The notes: generated from the letters alone by a model not told the origin. Counted from the stretch's first letter, positions 1-8,708 are shown. The stretch: 41,044 nucleotides of DNA from DATKYK01 sp034430255 (GCA_034430255.1 DAOUEU010000151.1:1-41044), one strand, 5' to 3'. Made by a program: numbers and translations.

Positions 1-1
1 C

Positions 2-181
2 GGTGTGTACCTGTATATGGAGATCGATGGCGATATAGATGAGTATTACGCTGAATTGAAGAGTAAGGGCGTCAAAATCGTGGCCGATATCAAGGACGAG
101 CCCTACGGCGTCAGGGACTTCTCCATTGAAGATATCAATGGCTATCAGCTAGCATTTAATCGTCGTCTGCAGGGCGGCTAA
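2..181 (+). CDS. VOC-family protein, C-terminal part (truncated by window edge)
   Basis: An open frame enters from the left edge and stops with TAA at 179-181, giving the last 59 residues. The segment DIDEYYAELKSKG, then a strand and a turn, then DINGYQLAF is the closing beta-alpha-beta unit of glyoxalase/bleomycin-resistance (vicinal oxygen chelate) proteins. The Glu in FSIEDINGY occupies the usual metal-ligand or conserved acidic position. The start and N-terminal half lie outside the window, so the substrate cannot be inferred. Family-level call only. Confidence 0.75.
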   Translation, partial: GVYLYMEIDGDIDEYYAELKSKGVKIVADIKDEPYGVRDFSIEDINGYQLAFNRRLQGG

Positions 182-192
182 GGGTTGAGGCG

Positions 193-258
193 ATGGGGGA
201 GATCGAGCGGCTCGACGTTGTTCGTGAGATCTCAAACTTCGTCCGCGTGGAGGACTAG
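193..258 (+). other. Very short ORF (21 codons), possible gene remnant
   Basis: ATG at 193 begins 21 codons (MGEIERLDVVREISNFVRVED) ending in TAG at 256-258, 11 nt after the VOC gene. No good ribosome-binding site and no recognised family. It reads like the N-terminus of a longer protein that has been cut off. Coding status is doubtful. Confidence 0.2.
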
Positions 259-345
259 ATTATTACTATGAAACAGGGTGTTTTAGCCAGATACTGTGAC
301 TTCCTCTCCCTGCTTCAACTGGCATAAATAGCGTGATCGAAGAAT

Positions 346-1089
346 ATGACACAGATAACATCGATCATAATTTATCTTTCTATTGGCCTTTTTTCGGGTT
401 TTATGAGTGGTTTGTTTGGAATTGGTGGAGGCTCAGTCAGGATACCTTTACTTAATCTTGCTGGATTGCCTCTACTGATTGCTTTCGGAATTAATTTATT
501 TGTTATACCTTTTTCGTCATCGATAGGTGCGATAACTCAGAGAAAGCATATAGATAGAAGGATCGCTATATATGTAATCATAGGTGGTAGTTTAGGGGCA
601 GTACTAGGGGCATTTTGTGTAGGATTGATTTCAACATTAATTTTAGCAATTATTTTTGTTGTTACTTGCATTATAACAATACTTGGGATATACCTCGATA
701 GAATTTTCCCGAGACTTTCTCAGAGAATCAATCCGAGCGCAAAGAATATAATCCCAGTTTCTTTCTCTTTAAATCTAATAACAGGTATGCGAGGAGGAAG
801 CGGAGGCTCTCTTTTTCCTCCCTTTCTGAGAGCGATGAAACTGGATGTTCATAAAGCGATCGCCACATCATTATTTGTGACTATTTTCACTGCTATTCCT
901 GCTATGATTATATATTGGCATCGTGGTAACATAATCTGGCTTCCAGCATTATCAGTACTTGTAGGATCAGTAAGTGGTGCAAGAATAGGAAGTAAAGTTT
1001 CATTAAAAACAAAGCCACTTTGGTTGGAAATAGGTCTTTCAATATTGGTTGTGGCTCTTGCTTTGATTGTAATTTACAAAGCAATATAA
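346..1089 (+). CDS. TSUP family permease (TauE/SafE-type, anion transporter)
   Basis: This 247-residue polytopic membrane protein has the two-repeat layout of the TSUP (sulfite exporter TauE/SafE) family. An N-terminal GLFGIGGGSVRIPLL motif is answered by GMRGGSGGSLFPPFL halfway through, each followed by membrane helices (about 8 in total). Family members move sulfite, sulfoacetate or other small anions across the cytoplasmic membrane; the substrate here is unknown. Only a weak purine-rich stretch precedes the ATG. Codon use is clearly more A/T-rich than in the neighbouring threonine synthase, suggesting a separate origin. The stop is 6 nt before thrC, so cotranscription is possible although the functions are unrelated. 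Confidence 0.85.
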   Translation: MTQITSIIIYLSIGLFSGFMSGLFGIGGGSVRIPLLNLAGLPLLIAFGINLFVIPFSSSIGAITQRKHIDRRIAIYVIIGGSLGAVLGAFCVGLISTLILAIIFVVTCIITILGIYLDRIFPRLSQRINPSAKNIIPVSFSLNLITGMRGGSGGSLFPPFLRAMKLDVHKAIATSLFVTIFTAIPAMIIYWHRGNIIWLPALSVLVGSVSGARIGSKVSLKTKPLWLEIGLSILVVALALIVIYKAI

Positions 1090-1095
1090 ATAGAA

Positions 1096-2145
1096 ATGAA
1101 ACTAAGCGTTTTAGAGAGATACAAAGAATTTCTCCCCATCACCCCAAAGACCCCCATCATCACACTGGGGGAGGGGGATACGCCTTTGGTCCGCTCGCGG
1201 CAGATTGAGAAGGAGCTTGGGTGCGAGCTCTACTTCAAGCTTGAGGGGTGCAACCCCACCGGCTCCTTCAAGGACCGCGGGATGGTTGTCGCCGTTGCCA
1301 AGGCGGTGGAGGAGGGGAGCAGGGCCATTATCTGTGCCTCCACCGGCAACACCAGCGCCTCGGCGGCTGCCTTCGGGGCGGGATTCGGGCTAAAGACTAT
1401 CGTCATCATCCCCGAGGGAAAGATCGCCCAGGGGAAGCTGTCCCAGGCCCTCATCTATGGAGCCAATATCATTGCCATCGATGGCAACTTCGACCAGGCG
1501 CTGCAAATCGTGCTCGCCCTCACCAAGAAGCACCCCATGACCCTGGTCAATTCCCTTAACCCTAACCGCATCGAGGGGCAGAAGACCGCAGCATTCGAGA
1601 TCGTGGAAGCTCTGGGCGATGCACCTGACTACCACTTCATTCCGGTGGGCAATGCCGGCAACATCACCGCCTACTGGAAGGGCTATATTGAGTATCATCA
1701 GGCCGGCCGGTCCACCAAAAGGCCCAGAATGATGGGGTTTCAGGCCGAGGGGGCATCCCCGATCGTTCAAGGAAAGGTCTTTGAGCACCCGGAGACGGTA
1801 GCTACAGCGATCAGGATCGGCAACCCGGCAAGCTGGCAGAGTGCTGTCGCCGCCAGGGATGAATCGGGGGGTCTCATCGACTCGGTAACCGATGAAGAGA
1901 TCCTCTCCGCCTATCGCCTGCTGGCTCAGGAGGAGGGTATCTTCGGCGAGCCGGCCTCGGCGGCGTCCGTTGCCGGTCTGTTGAAGGTGACGGGACAGGG
2001 CATGAGCCTGAAGGATAAAAAAGTGGTCTGCATCATCACCGGTGCCGGGCTCAAGGACCCAGACACGGCGATCGATTGCGCTCAACCACCTGCTAATCTC
2101 CCAGCAGAGCTAGCCGCTATCGAGCGAGCCCTGGGCTTTAGCTGA
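1096..2145 (+). CDS. thrC: Threonine synthase
   Basis: PLP-dependent enzyme converting O-phosphohomoserine to threonine, the last step of threonine synthesis. The 349-residue length matches the short bacterial/archaeal class. Visible signatures are LGEGDTPL near the N-terminus, the PLP lysine K59 in GSFKDRG, the ASTGNTSAS phosphate/substrate loop (about residues 81-89), and the C-terminal GEPASAAS and ITGAGLKD segments. All key positions are present. The gene starts 6 nt after the TSUP permease stop. A perfect stem (CACACCAG, CGAG loop, CTGGTGTG) follows at 2214-2233. Confidence 0.93.
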   Translation: MKLSVLERYKEFLPITPKTPIITLGEGDTPLVRSRQIEKELGCELYFKLEGCNPTGSFKDRGMVVAVAKAVEEGSRAIICASTGNTSASAAAFGAGFGLKTIVIIPEGKIAQGKLSQALIYGANIIAIDGNFDQALQIVLALTKKHPMTLVNSLNPNRIEGQKTAAFEIVEALGDAPDYHFIPVGNAGNITAYWKGYIEYHQAGRSTKRPRMMGFQAEGASPIVQGKVFEHPETVATAIRIGNPASWQSAVAARDESGGLIDSVTDEEILSAYRLLAQEEGIFGEPASAASVAGLLKVTGQGMSLKDKKVVCIITGAGLKDPDTAIDCAQPPANLPAELAAIERALGFS

Positions 2146-2213
2146 AGCGATACCTTCCAATGTAATCATAAATCCTATCGTCGGTGAAAGGGGCTATGGT
2201 GAAGAAATGGCGT

Positions 2214-2233
2214 CACACCAGCGAGCTGGTGTG
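2214..2233 (+). terminator. Hairpin downstream of thrC
   Basis: Perfect 8-bp stem CACACCAG / CTGGTGTG with a CGAG tetraloop, 68 nt after the thrC stop. It lacks a U-run (A-rich sequence follows), so it is either a weak or Rho-assisted terminator or an mRNA 3' end stabiliser. Confidence 0.45.
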
Positions 2234-2311
2234 GGCCAAATAAATGGTCAGGAAATAAATAAAAAACCTTGGTATCAATGACAGCACATAGTTCCAATAA
2301 GCGAGTTTTAG

Positions 2312-2890
2312 ATGACTAAAGTGAGCATGGCAGGCGCGGGAAAATACTCTCACCATTACCCCAGGGTGGCACTCATAGTTACCGTTCACGCCAGGGGAAA
2401 GGACAATGCCATGGCCGCAGCATGGCACTCCTCCATCTCGGTTAACCCTCCCCTTTTTGGTGTCTCCATCGCCCCGAAAAGGTTTACCCTGGAGCTGATC
2501 CTGGAGGCTAAGGAGTTTGGGGTGAACTTCATGCCCATCGAGAAGGCAGAGCTCATTGCCTCTATAGGCGGTTTCTCAGGAAGGGAGGGGGACAAGTTCC
2601 AGAGGTGGGGTATCGAGAAGGAGAAGCCGCTTAAGACATCGGTGCCTGTCTTGAAGGATGCCTACGCCTGTTACGAGTGTAAGCTGGTGGACCATAAAAC
2701 CTACGGCGATCATGTGTGGGTTGTTGGCGAGATAGTGGCCACTCATTATGAGGAGGAGCTTTTTACCGGGGAGCAGGCTCTCAAGCTTGACAGCGTCTCG
2801 CCAGCCCTATATATGGGCGGTGAGCATTACACCATCCCGACGAAGGACAACATCCGACACCTGGACCGCAAGGTCTACGGGAAACTCTGA
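2312..2890 (+). CDS. Flavin reductase family / flavoredoxin-like FMN protein
   Basis: This 192-residue protein has the split-barrel FMN-binding fold of flavin reductase-like and flavoredoxin proteins. The N-terminal strand RVALIVTV is followed by NAMAAAWHSSISVNPPLFGVSIAP, the typical flavin-contact region, then EFGVNFMP. The C-terminal half keeps the LYMGGEHYTIP strand that packs against the flavin. Such proteins bind FMN and act as electron carriers or reductases in the cytoplasm. The partner is unknown. The stop lies 11 nt before folE, with the folE ribosome-binding site in between, so the two genes are probably cotranscribed. No clear Shine-Dalgarno precedes the chosen ATG. Confidence 0.85.
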   Translation: MTKVSMAGAGKYSHHYPRVALIVTVHARGKDNAMAAAWHSSISVNPPLFGVSIAPKRFTLELILEAKEFGVNFMPIEKAELIASIGGFSGREGDKFQRWGIEKEKPLKTSVPVLKDAYACYECKLVDHKTYGDHVWVVGEIVATHYEEELFTGEQALKLDSVSPALYMGGEHYTIPTKDNIRHLDRKVYGKL

Positions 2891-2901
2891 AAGGAGGACC
2901 A

Positions 2902-3462
2902 TTGGTCGACGAGCGTAAGATTAAGCAGGCAGTGCTCTCTATAATCAAAGCGATCGGTGAAGACCCAACAAGGGAGGGGCTAATAGAGACCCCGAGGCGT
3001 ATCGCAGATATGTACGCCGACATTTTCAGCGGCCTCGATAAGGATCCCAGAGATGAGCTCACCGTAGGCTTTGACGAGGGTCACCACGAGATGGTGATCA
3101 TTAAGGACATCCCCTTCTACTCCATGTGCGAGCATCATTTTCTCCCGTTCTTCGGGTTAGTCCATGTGGGCTATATCCCTAAAGGAAGAATCGCCGGGGC
3201 CTCGAAGGTGGCCCGCGCGGTGGACATTCTGGCGAAGCGGGCCCAGCTTCAGGAGAGGCTGACCACCCAGATCGCAGAGGCAATGGTGGAGGCCCTCAAG
3301 CCAAACGGAGTAGGGGTGGTCATTGAAGCAGAACACATGTGCATGACCATGCGCGGGGTGAAGAAGCCAAGGTCTAAAATAGTAACATCCGCAATGAGGG
3401 GGCTTTTCCGCGAGAACCCTGCCACCCGCGCCGAGTTCATGTCACTGGTGCAGGGGCACTGA
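2902..3462 (+). CDS. folE: GTP cyclohydrolase I
   Basis: Converts GTP to 7,8-dihydroneopterin triphosphate, the entry step to folate and pterins. The 186-residue protein is the usual compact length. It shows EDPTREGLIETPRR at the N-terminus, the zinc ligands C76 and H79 in MCEHHFLPF and C147 in EHMCMTMRG, and the catalytic region GASKVARAVD. The start is TTG at 2902, chosen because a strong AAGGAGG lies at 2891-2897 and no ATG lies close by in frame. It follows the flavin reductase by 11 nt. A decayed copy of the last ~60 codons lies at 5440-5625. Confidence 0.95.
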   Translation: MVDERKIKQAVLSIIKAIGEDPTREGLIETPRRIADMYADIFSGLDKDPRDELTVGFDEGHHEMVIIKDIPFYSMCEHHFLPFFGLVHVGYIPKGRIAGASKVARAVDILAKRAQLQERLTTQIAEAMVEALKPNGVGVVIEAEHMCMTMRGVKKPRSKIVTSAMRGLFRENPATRAEFMSLVQGH

Positions 3463-3522
3463 ATTTCTTGGTGCTCCTTAGAGGAGTTTCCTGTATGGCG
3501 AGGACATAAGCCGGCGCAGGAC

Positions 3523-4680
3523 CTACCCTACTCCCGAATCGCAGTTGTAGTGCCTCTGTTTCCAGCTCATCCCGACACCGGATAGGCGTTTCATAGCCCC
3601 ATGGACACCGCAGAGCATCCACAAGGAGATACCGGCGGGGTGTGATAGGGAATAGAGCCCGGAGTGGTGAAAGCGGTGGTCAACCAGAACACGCATCATC
3701 AGGACGACCACTACCTGTGTAGCGATGAGCATTGACCAGCCATAGTCGGGGAGCAGCGGGGTAAAGTGCCCGGCCATCAAGAAAAAGGGGGCGATAAAAA
3801 GGCTTGATGCCCCCAATACTAGCAGGCCGAAAAGCCAGGGAGAGAGGGCGGTTACCGAGTAAGTCCACCTGCTGAGTCCCTGCCACAGGTCACCGACATC
3901 TTCATACATGCGACAGGCAACAAGCTGTGAAAGGTCAACCACCCCCTGCCGCTTACCACGGCGAGCCATCTCAAACCCCATCCATACGTCCTCCAGCAAG
4001 CGCGATTTCACCGCCTCGTGTCCGCCTATCTCGTGGTAGTCCCGAGCGGAGAAGAAAAGGAACTGACCGATTGTAATCCCGGGCTTGGGCTTAGTGGAGC
4101 CCTGCAGCCACCATAAGGGTACCCAGCTAAGAAGGACAAAGTACATGATGGGTATAGCGATCCTCTGGGAAAAGGAAATGGTGTTTTGCAAAGGGAAACC
4201 TGAGAGCAGGGCCAGCCGGTTACTCTCAGCATAAGAGAGGGCGCTCTGTAGCATCTGCGGCGCGTGTATAGTGTCGGCATCGGTAAAGAGTAACCAGGAG
4301 CCCCGCGCCTCAGCGGCAAGCTGGTGGCAGCCGAAGGGCTTTCCTGCCCACCCCCGGGGCAGCGGTTTCCCGCGCAGCAGCCTCACCCTAGGATCCACAG
4401 CGGCTATCTCCTCCACCACCGTAGCCGTTCTATCGGTAGAGCCATCATCCAGAACCAGGATCTCGAAGCTGGGGTAATCCTGACTCCTCAAGGAATCTAG
4501 ACAGGTGACTATATCCGATTCCTCATTTCTAGCGGGTATGAGGATCGATATTAAGGGCAGGGGGTCGGGCAAATCACCCTCTTCCTTGCCCAGCCTGTGG
4601 AGCGCCCTCAGATTCAGTATGAGGTTGACCATTAACATGGCCACGCAGAGGGTGATTATGCCTTGATATAAGTACCACAT
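3523..4680 (-). CDS. Membrane glycosyltransferase family 2 (CrtQ/HpnB-like architecture)
   Basis: This 385-residue protein has an N-terminal membrane helix, a GT2 GT-A domain and three to four C-terminal helices. The catalytic features are ISILIPARNEE, the nucleotide-binding DDGSTD (78-83), the metal-binding DAD in FTDADT (134-136), a catalytic-base candidate in LLEDVW (229-233), and SRWTYS in place of the QxxRW motif. It should move a sugar from a nucleotide donor to a membrane lipid at the inner face. The layout resembles carotenoid/diaponeurosporenoate glycosyltransferases and hopanoid-associated GT2 enzymes. The acceptor is unproven. It starts 11 nt after the PlsY-like gene and is probably cotranscribed from the promoter at 5392-5420. 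Confidence 0.85.
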   Translation of the reverse strand: MWYLYQGIITLCVAMLMVNLILNLRALHRLGKEEGDLPDPLPLISILIPARNEESDIVTCLDSLRSQDYPSFEILVLDDGSTDRTATVVEEIAAVDPRVRLLRGKPLPRGWAGKPFGCHQLAAEARGSWLLFTDADTIHAPQMLQSALSYAESNRLALLSGFPLQNTISFSQRIAIPIMYFVLLSWVPLWWLQGSTKPKPGITIGQFLFFSARDYHEIGGHEAVKSRLLEDVWMGFEMARRGKRQGVVDLSQLVACRMYEDVGDLWQGLSRWTYSVTALSPWLFGLLVLGASSLFIAPFFLMAGHFTPLLPDYGWSMLIATQVVVVLMMRVLVDHRFHHSGLYSLSHPAGISLWMLCGVHGAMKRLSGVGMSWKQRHYNCDSGVG

Positions 4681-4691
4681 GGCGTCTAGCC

Positions 4692-5324
4692 TTACCGGCT
4701 GTATGTCCCCCAGGCCTGCGCCTCTATGATATCATCTGTAGCCCTCCTGTGCTTTGCGAAGAATATCCCGCAGAGCACCGCACCGGTGACGGCATAGCCC
4801 CAGGAATGTTGCCCCAGGCCGAACATCGCCGGATTGAACAAGTTGGCCGTCATCAGCATCGGAGGGATAGCTAGGTGAAAGATTTGATTGCTTAAGCTGA
4901 CACGCCTGGTTATGATAAGGGCAAGCGGGAAGAATACAACCCCCAGCAAGAAGGGAAGCGGGCACAGCACCAGGAAGCCGGTAACAAAGATAGCCTGCCC
5001 CCGGCCCCCAGCCCACTTTAACCAGATGCTCCAGATCTCGCCCACTGAAGCGGCGATAAATATTAATAAGTAGGCCCACAGCTCGCCAACTAAAAGGTAG
5101 GCTATAAATAGACAGAGGAAGGTTTTTAACGCCTCGCCCACAATGGATAGGGTGCCGGGTAACCTGCCTCCGTGGATCATGACGGCGGTGGCAGTGACAT
5201 TGCCGGTGCCAAAGTTGCGGATGTCCTGCTTTTTGAAAAGATGCATCATGAGGTAGGCAGTGGGGATACTGCCGATGAGATAGCCTATAACTATCATAGC
5301 GACGGCCATTGGTATGATGGTCAC
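4692..5324 (-). CDS. PlsY-like glycerol-3-phosphate acyltransferase (divergent)
   Basis: A 210-residue protein with about five membrane helices, homologous to PlsY, which acylates glycerol 3-phosphate from acyl phosphate. Motif 1 (GSIPTAYL, 18-25) and the DIRNFGTGNV loop (34-43) are recognisable. The third motif is changed: canonical GHxxPVFL...GGKGVAT reads GEIWSIWL...GGRGQAI, so the motif His is Glu (E96) and the GGKG lysine is Arg. It may be a specialised acyltransferase rather than the housekeeping enzyme. A good GGAGG lies 7 nt before the ATG. It is the first gene of a two-gene unit with the GT2 gene. Confidence 0.75.
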   Translation of the reverse strand: MTIIPMAVAMIVIGYLIGSIPTAYLMMHLFKKQDIRNFGTGNVTATAVMIHGGRLPGTLSIVGEALKTFLCLFIAYLLVGELWAYLLIFIAASVGEIWSIWLKWAGGRGQAIFVTGFLVLCPLPFLLGVVFFPLALIITRRVSLSNQIFHLAIPPMLMTANLFNPAMFGLGQHSWGYAVTGAVLCGIFFAKHRRATDDIIEAQAWGTYSR

Positions 5325-5391
5325 GCTTCCTCCCGTAAGGCTTTCTTAGCCTGCTCCCTTATCCCTGTAACATCATGATTTATGCAGCATA

Positions 5392-5420
5392 ATATTACGC
5401 AGAAAGGGGGTTGCAGTCAA
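5392..5420 (-). promoter_or_regulatory. Sigma-A promoter for the plsY-like/GT2 unit
   Basis: On the minus strand TTGACT (5420-5415), a 17-bp spacer and TAATAT (5397-5392). Transcription would begin near 5385, about 60 nt upstream of the PlsY-like ATG. Confidence 0.6.
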
Positions 5421-5439
5421 TATCTATTGGGGCTCATAG

Positions 5440-5625
5440 GATAGAATCGTGGAAGCCCTCGATCTGGATAGGGTGGCGGTGGTGCTACAGACGGAGCACA
5501 TGTGCATGACCCTTCGGGGGTGAAAAAACCGGGGTCAAATATCATCACCTCATCTAACAGGAGGCTGTTCCGCACTAATATGGCCACACGCGCCAAGTTC
5601 ATGTCCACTGGTTCAGGGCCGCTGA
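5440..5625 (+). pseudogene. Decayed 3' fragment of a second folE copy
   Basis: Read in two frames, this stretch matches residues ~126-186 of the intact folE product. From 5449 it encodes VEALDLDRVAVVLQTEHMCM and TLRG, then a TGA caused by a frameshift. The next frame gives GVKKPGSNIITSSNRRLFR and TNMATRAKFMS, then one extra base before a TGA at 5623-5625 that corresponds to the true folE stop. At least two frameshifts and an in-frame TAG just upstream (5437-5439) exclude function. The zinc Cys (HMCM) is kept, so decay may be fairly recent. The 5' two thirds of the gene is absent. An apparent minus-strand ORF over this stretch is an artefact of the remnant. Confidence 0.85.
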
Positions 5626-5732
5626 TTCGCTCTTCTGTCGTAGCGAAAGAAAGTAGGACGGCGTGACATATCGGGAGCGAAGGCAGCACATATATATATT
5701 ATCACTGAGTATTAATATACCCCGCTAGAGGT

Positions 5733-7058
5733 TTACACTGGAAGCTCTGCGAGAACCGCGTCGAAAAACCGCTCAGTGATATCTTTCTGTGAAGGGTATA
5801 CGCTCGCGGAGAGTGTCAGGGTTTCGGCATATCCACTGAGACCAGCTAAAAACATGGGGGGATACAAGGGAGGCGGCAGCAGATAGGCATTCACTGGCTT
5901 GGCTTTAAAAGTGACACTCTCTGTACTGATCAGCCCCATGTTAGTGAGCTCGTTTGGAGTATTCTGTTTCTCCAGCCCCAGCTGCATCACTTTGCGTAAC
6001 AATATCTTTAGCAATGCGTAGGGTAAAGCCGAATGAAATGGTAGCAGGCCCACATAGGAATTGAGACCAAACCAGTTCGCCTTTCGATGCTTTGTAATTG
6101 TGGAAATCCGCGCCAGTGTAGAGTTGAAATCTTCACCCAGGCCATTGTCTAGGCAAATAGATTCTGTCGCACTCAGGTTACATATACCCTCACCCCGTCC
6201 ACCGGGCAGGTAGCGTCGAAGGTCAACCGTAGTGTTCAGTCTAAGCTGCGCCCGCTCTCCCTTATCTAAATTTACCAGCGCACGGAAAAAGGCGGCCAGT
6301 ACAACATCGTTTAGTGTAGCGTTTTGAGCTCGTCCATATTGAGCCAGGCGAGATACTCCTTCTGTAGGGAGATACCTGTATATAAACGTCAGGGGCGCAC
6401 GTGGGCCATCCTCAATAGACAACGTGTGGGTAATTGGCAGCATCATACTTGCCCAGTACTCCCGCAAGAAGTTAAGGTAAATTGGGGGATAGGCATACCA
6501 AGGCACATGCCGCATTATCTGCCAAAGGCTACGAGAACCTCTGAGGTTGGGCTCCGGCCGGTAGTCCGGCTCGTCGGCCAGCCGTAAGTAGATAGAGGAA
6601 ATAGCAGCCGCAATCTCCTTGACACCGCCTGCGTCGGCAGCCTCGTGAGCAACCTTCAGCAGCAGGCGGTCGCCGGCAGGGGAATGCCAGAGGCAGGCCT
6701 TGACCTGCGGTCCGCTGTAGACATCTATCGAGCTGGCTTTAAAAGCCTCGTATTCCCCCTCATCCCTGGCCAGCAGGAATGCCTCCCTCTCACTCTCATC
6801 CAGCCTTTCCCAGTATGGCCGCCACCATCGTAATACGAAGCGGCAACCCAGCACAGGTTCAGCATCAAGGGTAAGGTTGACGGCCTTGGCAAGCCTTTCA
6901 GTATCAAGCTGTTGGGCGAATTCCATCTCTAGCTGGATCATCATGTCGCCAACATAGCAGAAAAAGCTCACAAGTCGATCTGTATACTGTGACCGAATGC
7001 GGTGTGGGATATTACGATCCATTGCATGCATGATAAATACTAATTTCTGGGAATGCAA
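5733..7058 (-). CDS. Stand-alone condensation-fold acyltransferase (PapA/WES-like)
   Basis: A protein of up to 441 residues of the CoA-dependent acyltransferase/condensation superfamily. The active-site motif HHxxxDG appears as AHEAADAG (137-144), keeping the catalytic second His (H138) and the Asp (D142) but with Ala for the first His. The second half has the expected NATLNDVVLAAFFRAL helix and NTTVDLRRY, typical of PapA-type and wax-ester-synthase-like enzymes that esterify alcohols or amines with acyl thioesters. No carrier-protein domain is attached. The frame opens with TTG at 7058, but ATGs at 7031 and 7022 are equally likely starts; none has a clear ribosome-binding site. It is last in the MarR-exporter operon, 37 nt after the exporter. 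Confidence 0.75.
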   Translation of the reverse strand: MHSQKLVFIMHAMDRNIPHRIRSQYTDRLVSFFCYVGDMMIQLEMEFAQQLDTERLAKAVNLTLDAEPVLGCRFVLRWWRPYWERLDESEREAFLLARDEGEYEAFKASSIDVYSGPQVKACLWHSPAGDRLLLKVAHEAADAGGVKEIAAAISSIYLRLADEPDYRPEPNLRGSRSLWQIMRHVPWYAYPPIYLNFLREYWASMMLPITHTLSIEDGPRAPLTFIYRYLPTEGVSRLAQYGRAQNATLNDVVLAAFFRALVNLDKGERAQLRLNTTVDLRRYLPGGRGEGICNLSATESICLDNGLGEDFNSTLARISTITKHRKANWFGLNSYVGLLPFHSALPYALLKILLRKVMQLGLEKQNTPNELTNMGLISTESVTFKAKPVNAYLLPPPLYPPMFLAGLSGYAETLTLSASVYPSQKDITERFFDAVLAELPV

Positions 7059-7095
7059 GCAACTGTGAGTGGTAAAGAGCGAATTACGATACCAG

Positions 7096-8697
7096 CTATA
7101 GATGCTTGCGCAGAGGGATCTCCTTGATGAATAAGTTTACTACGAAAGCTACAGCTATGACGCAAAGAGCAACCAGGAATACCTCCGTCAGCGCTGAATT
7201 CAGGGCCTCTCGCAGCGTTGAAAGTAACCGCTCAAAAAGCTGAGCGCCCTGAGACCCCATGCTTTCGAAAAAGCTCCTCAGTTGATCCTGTGCCTCGGGG
7301 CTGACCAGCGCCTGGGGATTATCGACAATCGAGGATAGTCGCTCCGAGGGGATAACTGCCGATACTTCGGGCGGTAGACCCCCCATTAACTCGGCGGCGA
7401 AGCGGTTGTTCATTACGGAACCTGCGATAGCTAACCCGAAAGCGCCCCCGATAGAGCGGAAGAATTGGCTCGTAGAGGTGGCAATTCCCATAACGGAATA
7501 GGACACTGCATTCTGAACCGCGATGACGTATATAGGCATAGTTATGCCCAACCCCAAGCCCATAATGATTATATTCATTACGGCCGTCGCATAGCTGGTA
7601 TCAACCGTCATCCTGGAGAGTAGAAATAGACCCAGAGCCATGAATATAATGCCGACAGTGCCCTGGAGCCGATAGTGCCCCCCCGTACGCGAAAGCACCT
7701 GTCCGGAGATAATACTACCTACCACTACGCCCAGCATCATGGGTGTCAGGAAACTGCCGCTGGCCGTGGCGGATGACCCCAGTACCCCCTGGAAGTAAAG
7801 CGGTATAAAGATAATGCCGGTAAACATGCCAAAGCCCAAAATGAAGGTGACTATTGATGCCACGCTCACTACCCGGTTCCTGAAGATCCACAGGGGCAGG
7901 ATGGGCTCCTTTGCCCGGCTTTCGATTACTATGAATAGGAGCAACATAGCCGCTGAGAAATCGAATATAAAGAGGATGGGGAAGGAGAGCCAATCGTATT
8001 CAACACCGGCCCAGGTCAGGGCCAGCATAAACGGGACCACGGTAAGTATGAGTGTTACTATTCCACCATAATCAACCCTGTGTTTCATAATGCCAGGTCG
8101 CAGGTGAGGGAAGAAGAATATGAACAGCAGCATGATAAGGACACCGAAAGGGATGTTGATATAAAATACCCAGTGCCAGGAGAGATTATCGGTTACGTAA
8201 CCGCCTAGAGTCGGCCCGATGATTGACGACAAGCCGAACACCCCGGTCAGGAATCCCACATATTTGCCGCGTTCGGATGGCGAGAAAAGGTCGGCGACGG
8301 TGATGAAGGCCATACCCATTAAAGCCCCGGCACCTATGCCCTGAAATGCCCTGAAGCCGATGAGTTGATTCATCGTCTGGCTGGTGCCGCATAGAAGAGA
8401 GCCCACTATAAAAACCGCTATCCCGCCAACAAGAAACCACTTACGTCCGTACATATCGCTCAGCTTACCTGCAATAAGCAATGTTACGGTGGAGGTAATA
8501 ATGTAAGCCGTTGCTACCCATGTATAATGGGCAAACCCACCGAGGTCGGTGATGATCCGCGGCAGGGCGGTGCCGACAACCGTCTGGTCCAGCGAGGCGA
8601 AGAACAGGGCCAGCATAATGCCCGCCATCGTGATAACCACCTGCCGCCTCGACAGGTCGCGGTGACCGTATGACTTTGCCCCGACTTCCGTATTCAT
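7096..8697 (-). CDS. DHA2-family (EmrB/QacA-type) MFS drug exporter
   Basis: A 533-residue proton-coupled major facilitator protein with 14 predicted helices. The signatures are LDQTVVGTALPRI in helix 1, motif A as GKLSDMYGRK, motif C as GLSSIIGPTLGGYV, and WHWVFYINIP between helices 5 and 6. The C-terminal extension of about 100 residues before the last helix is common in this family. It should export amphipathic toxic compounds or a lipid-like product. An AAAGG sequence lies 5 nt before the ATG. It lies 11 nt downstream of the MarR gene and upstream of the acyltransferase, so regulation by MarR is likely. Confidence 0.9.
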   Translation of the reverse strand: MNTEVGAKSYGHRDLSRRQVVITMAGIMLALFFASLDQTVVGTALPRIITDLGGFAHYTWVATAYIITSTVTLLIAGKLSDMYGRKWFLVGGIAVFIVGSLLCGTSQTMNQLIGFRAFQGIGAGALMGMAFITVADLFSPSERGKYVGFLTGVFGLSSIIGPTLGGYVTDNLSWHWVFYINIPFGVLIMLLFIFFFPHLRPGIMKHRVDYGGIVTLILTVVPFMLALTWAGVEYDWLSFPILFIFDFSAAMLLLFIVIESRAKEPILPLWIFRNRVVSVASIVTFILGFGMFTGIIFIPLYFQGVLGSSATASGSFLTPMMLGVVVGSIISGQVLSRTGGHYRLQGTVGIIFMALGLFLLSRMTVDTSYATAVMNIIIMGLGLGITMPIYVIAVQNAVSYSVMGIATSTSQFFRSIGGAFGLAIAGSVMNNRFAAELMGGLPPEVSAVIPSERLSSIVDNPQALVSPEAQDQLRSFFESMGSQGAQLFERLLSTLREALNSALTEVFLVALCVIAVAFVVNLFIKEIPLRKHL

Positions 8698-8708
8698 AGA
8701 ACCTTTAA

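Noticed and set aside
5417..5689. Minus-strand open frame of 90 codons
   Set aside because: It is the shadow of the decayed plus-strand folE fragment; the plus-strand translation matches folE while the minus frame resembles nothing.
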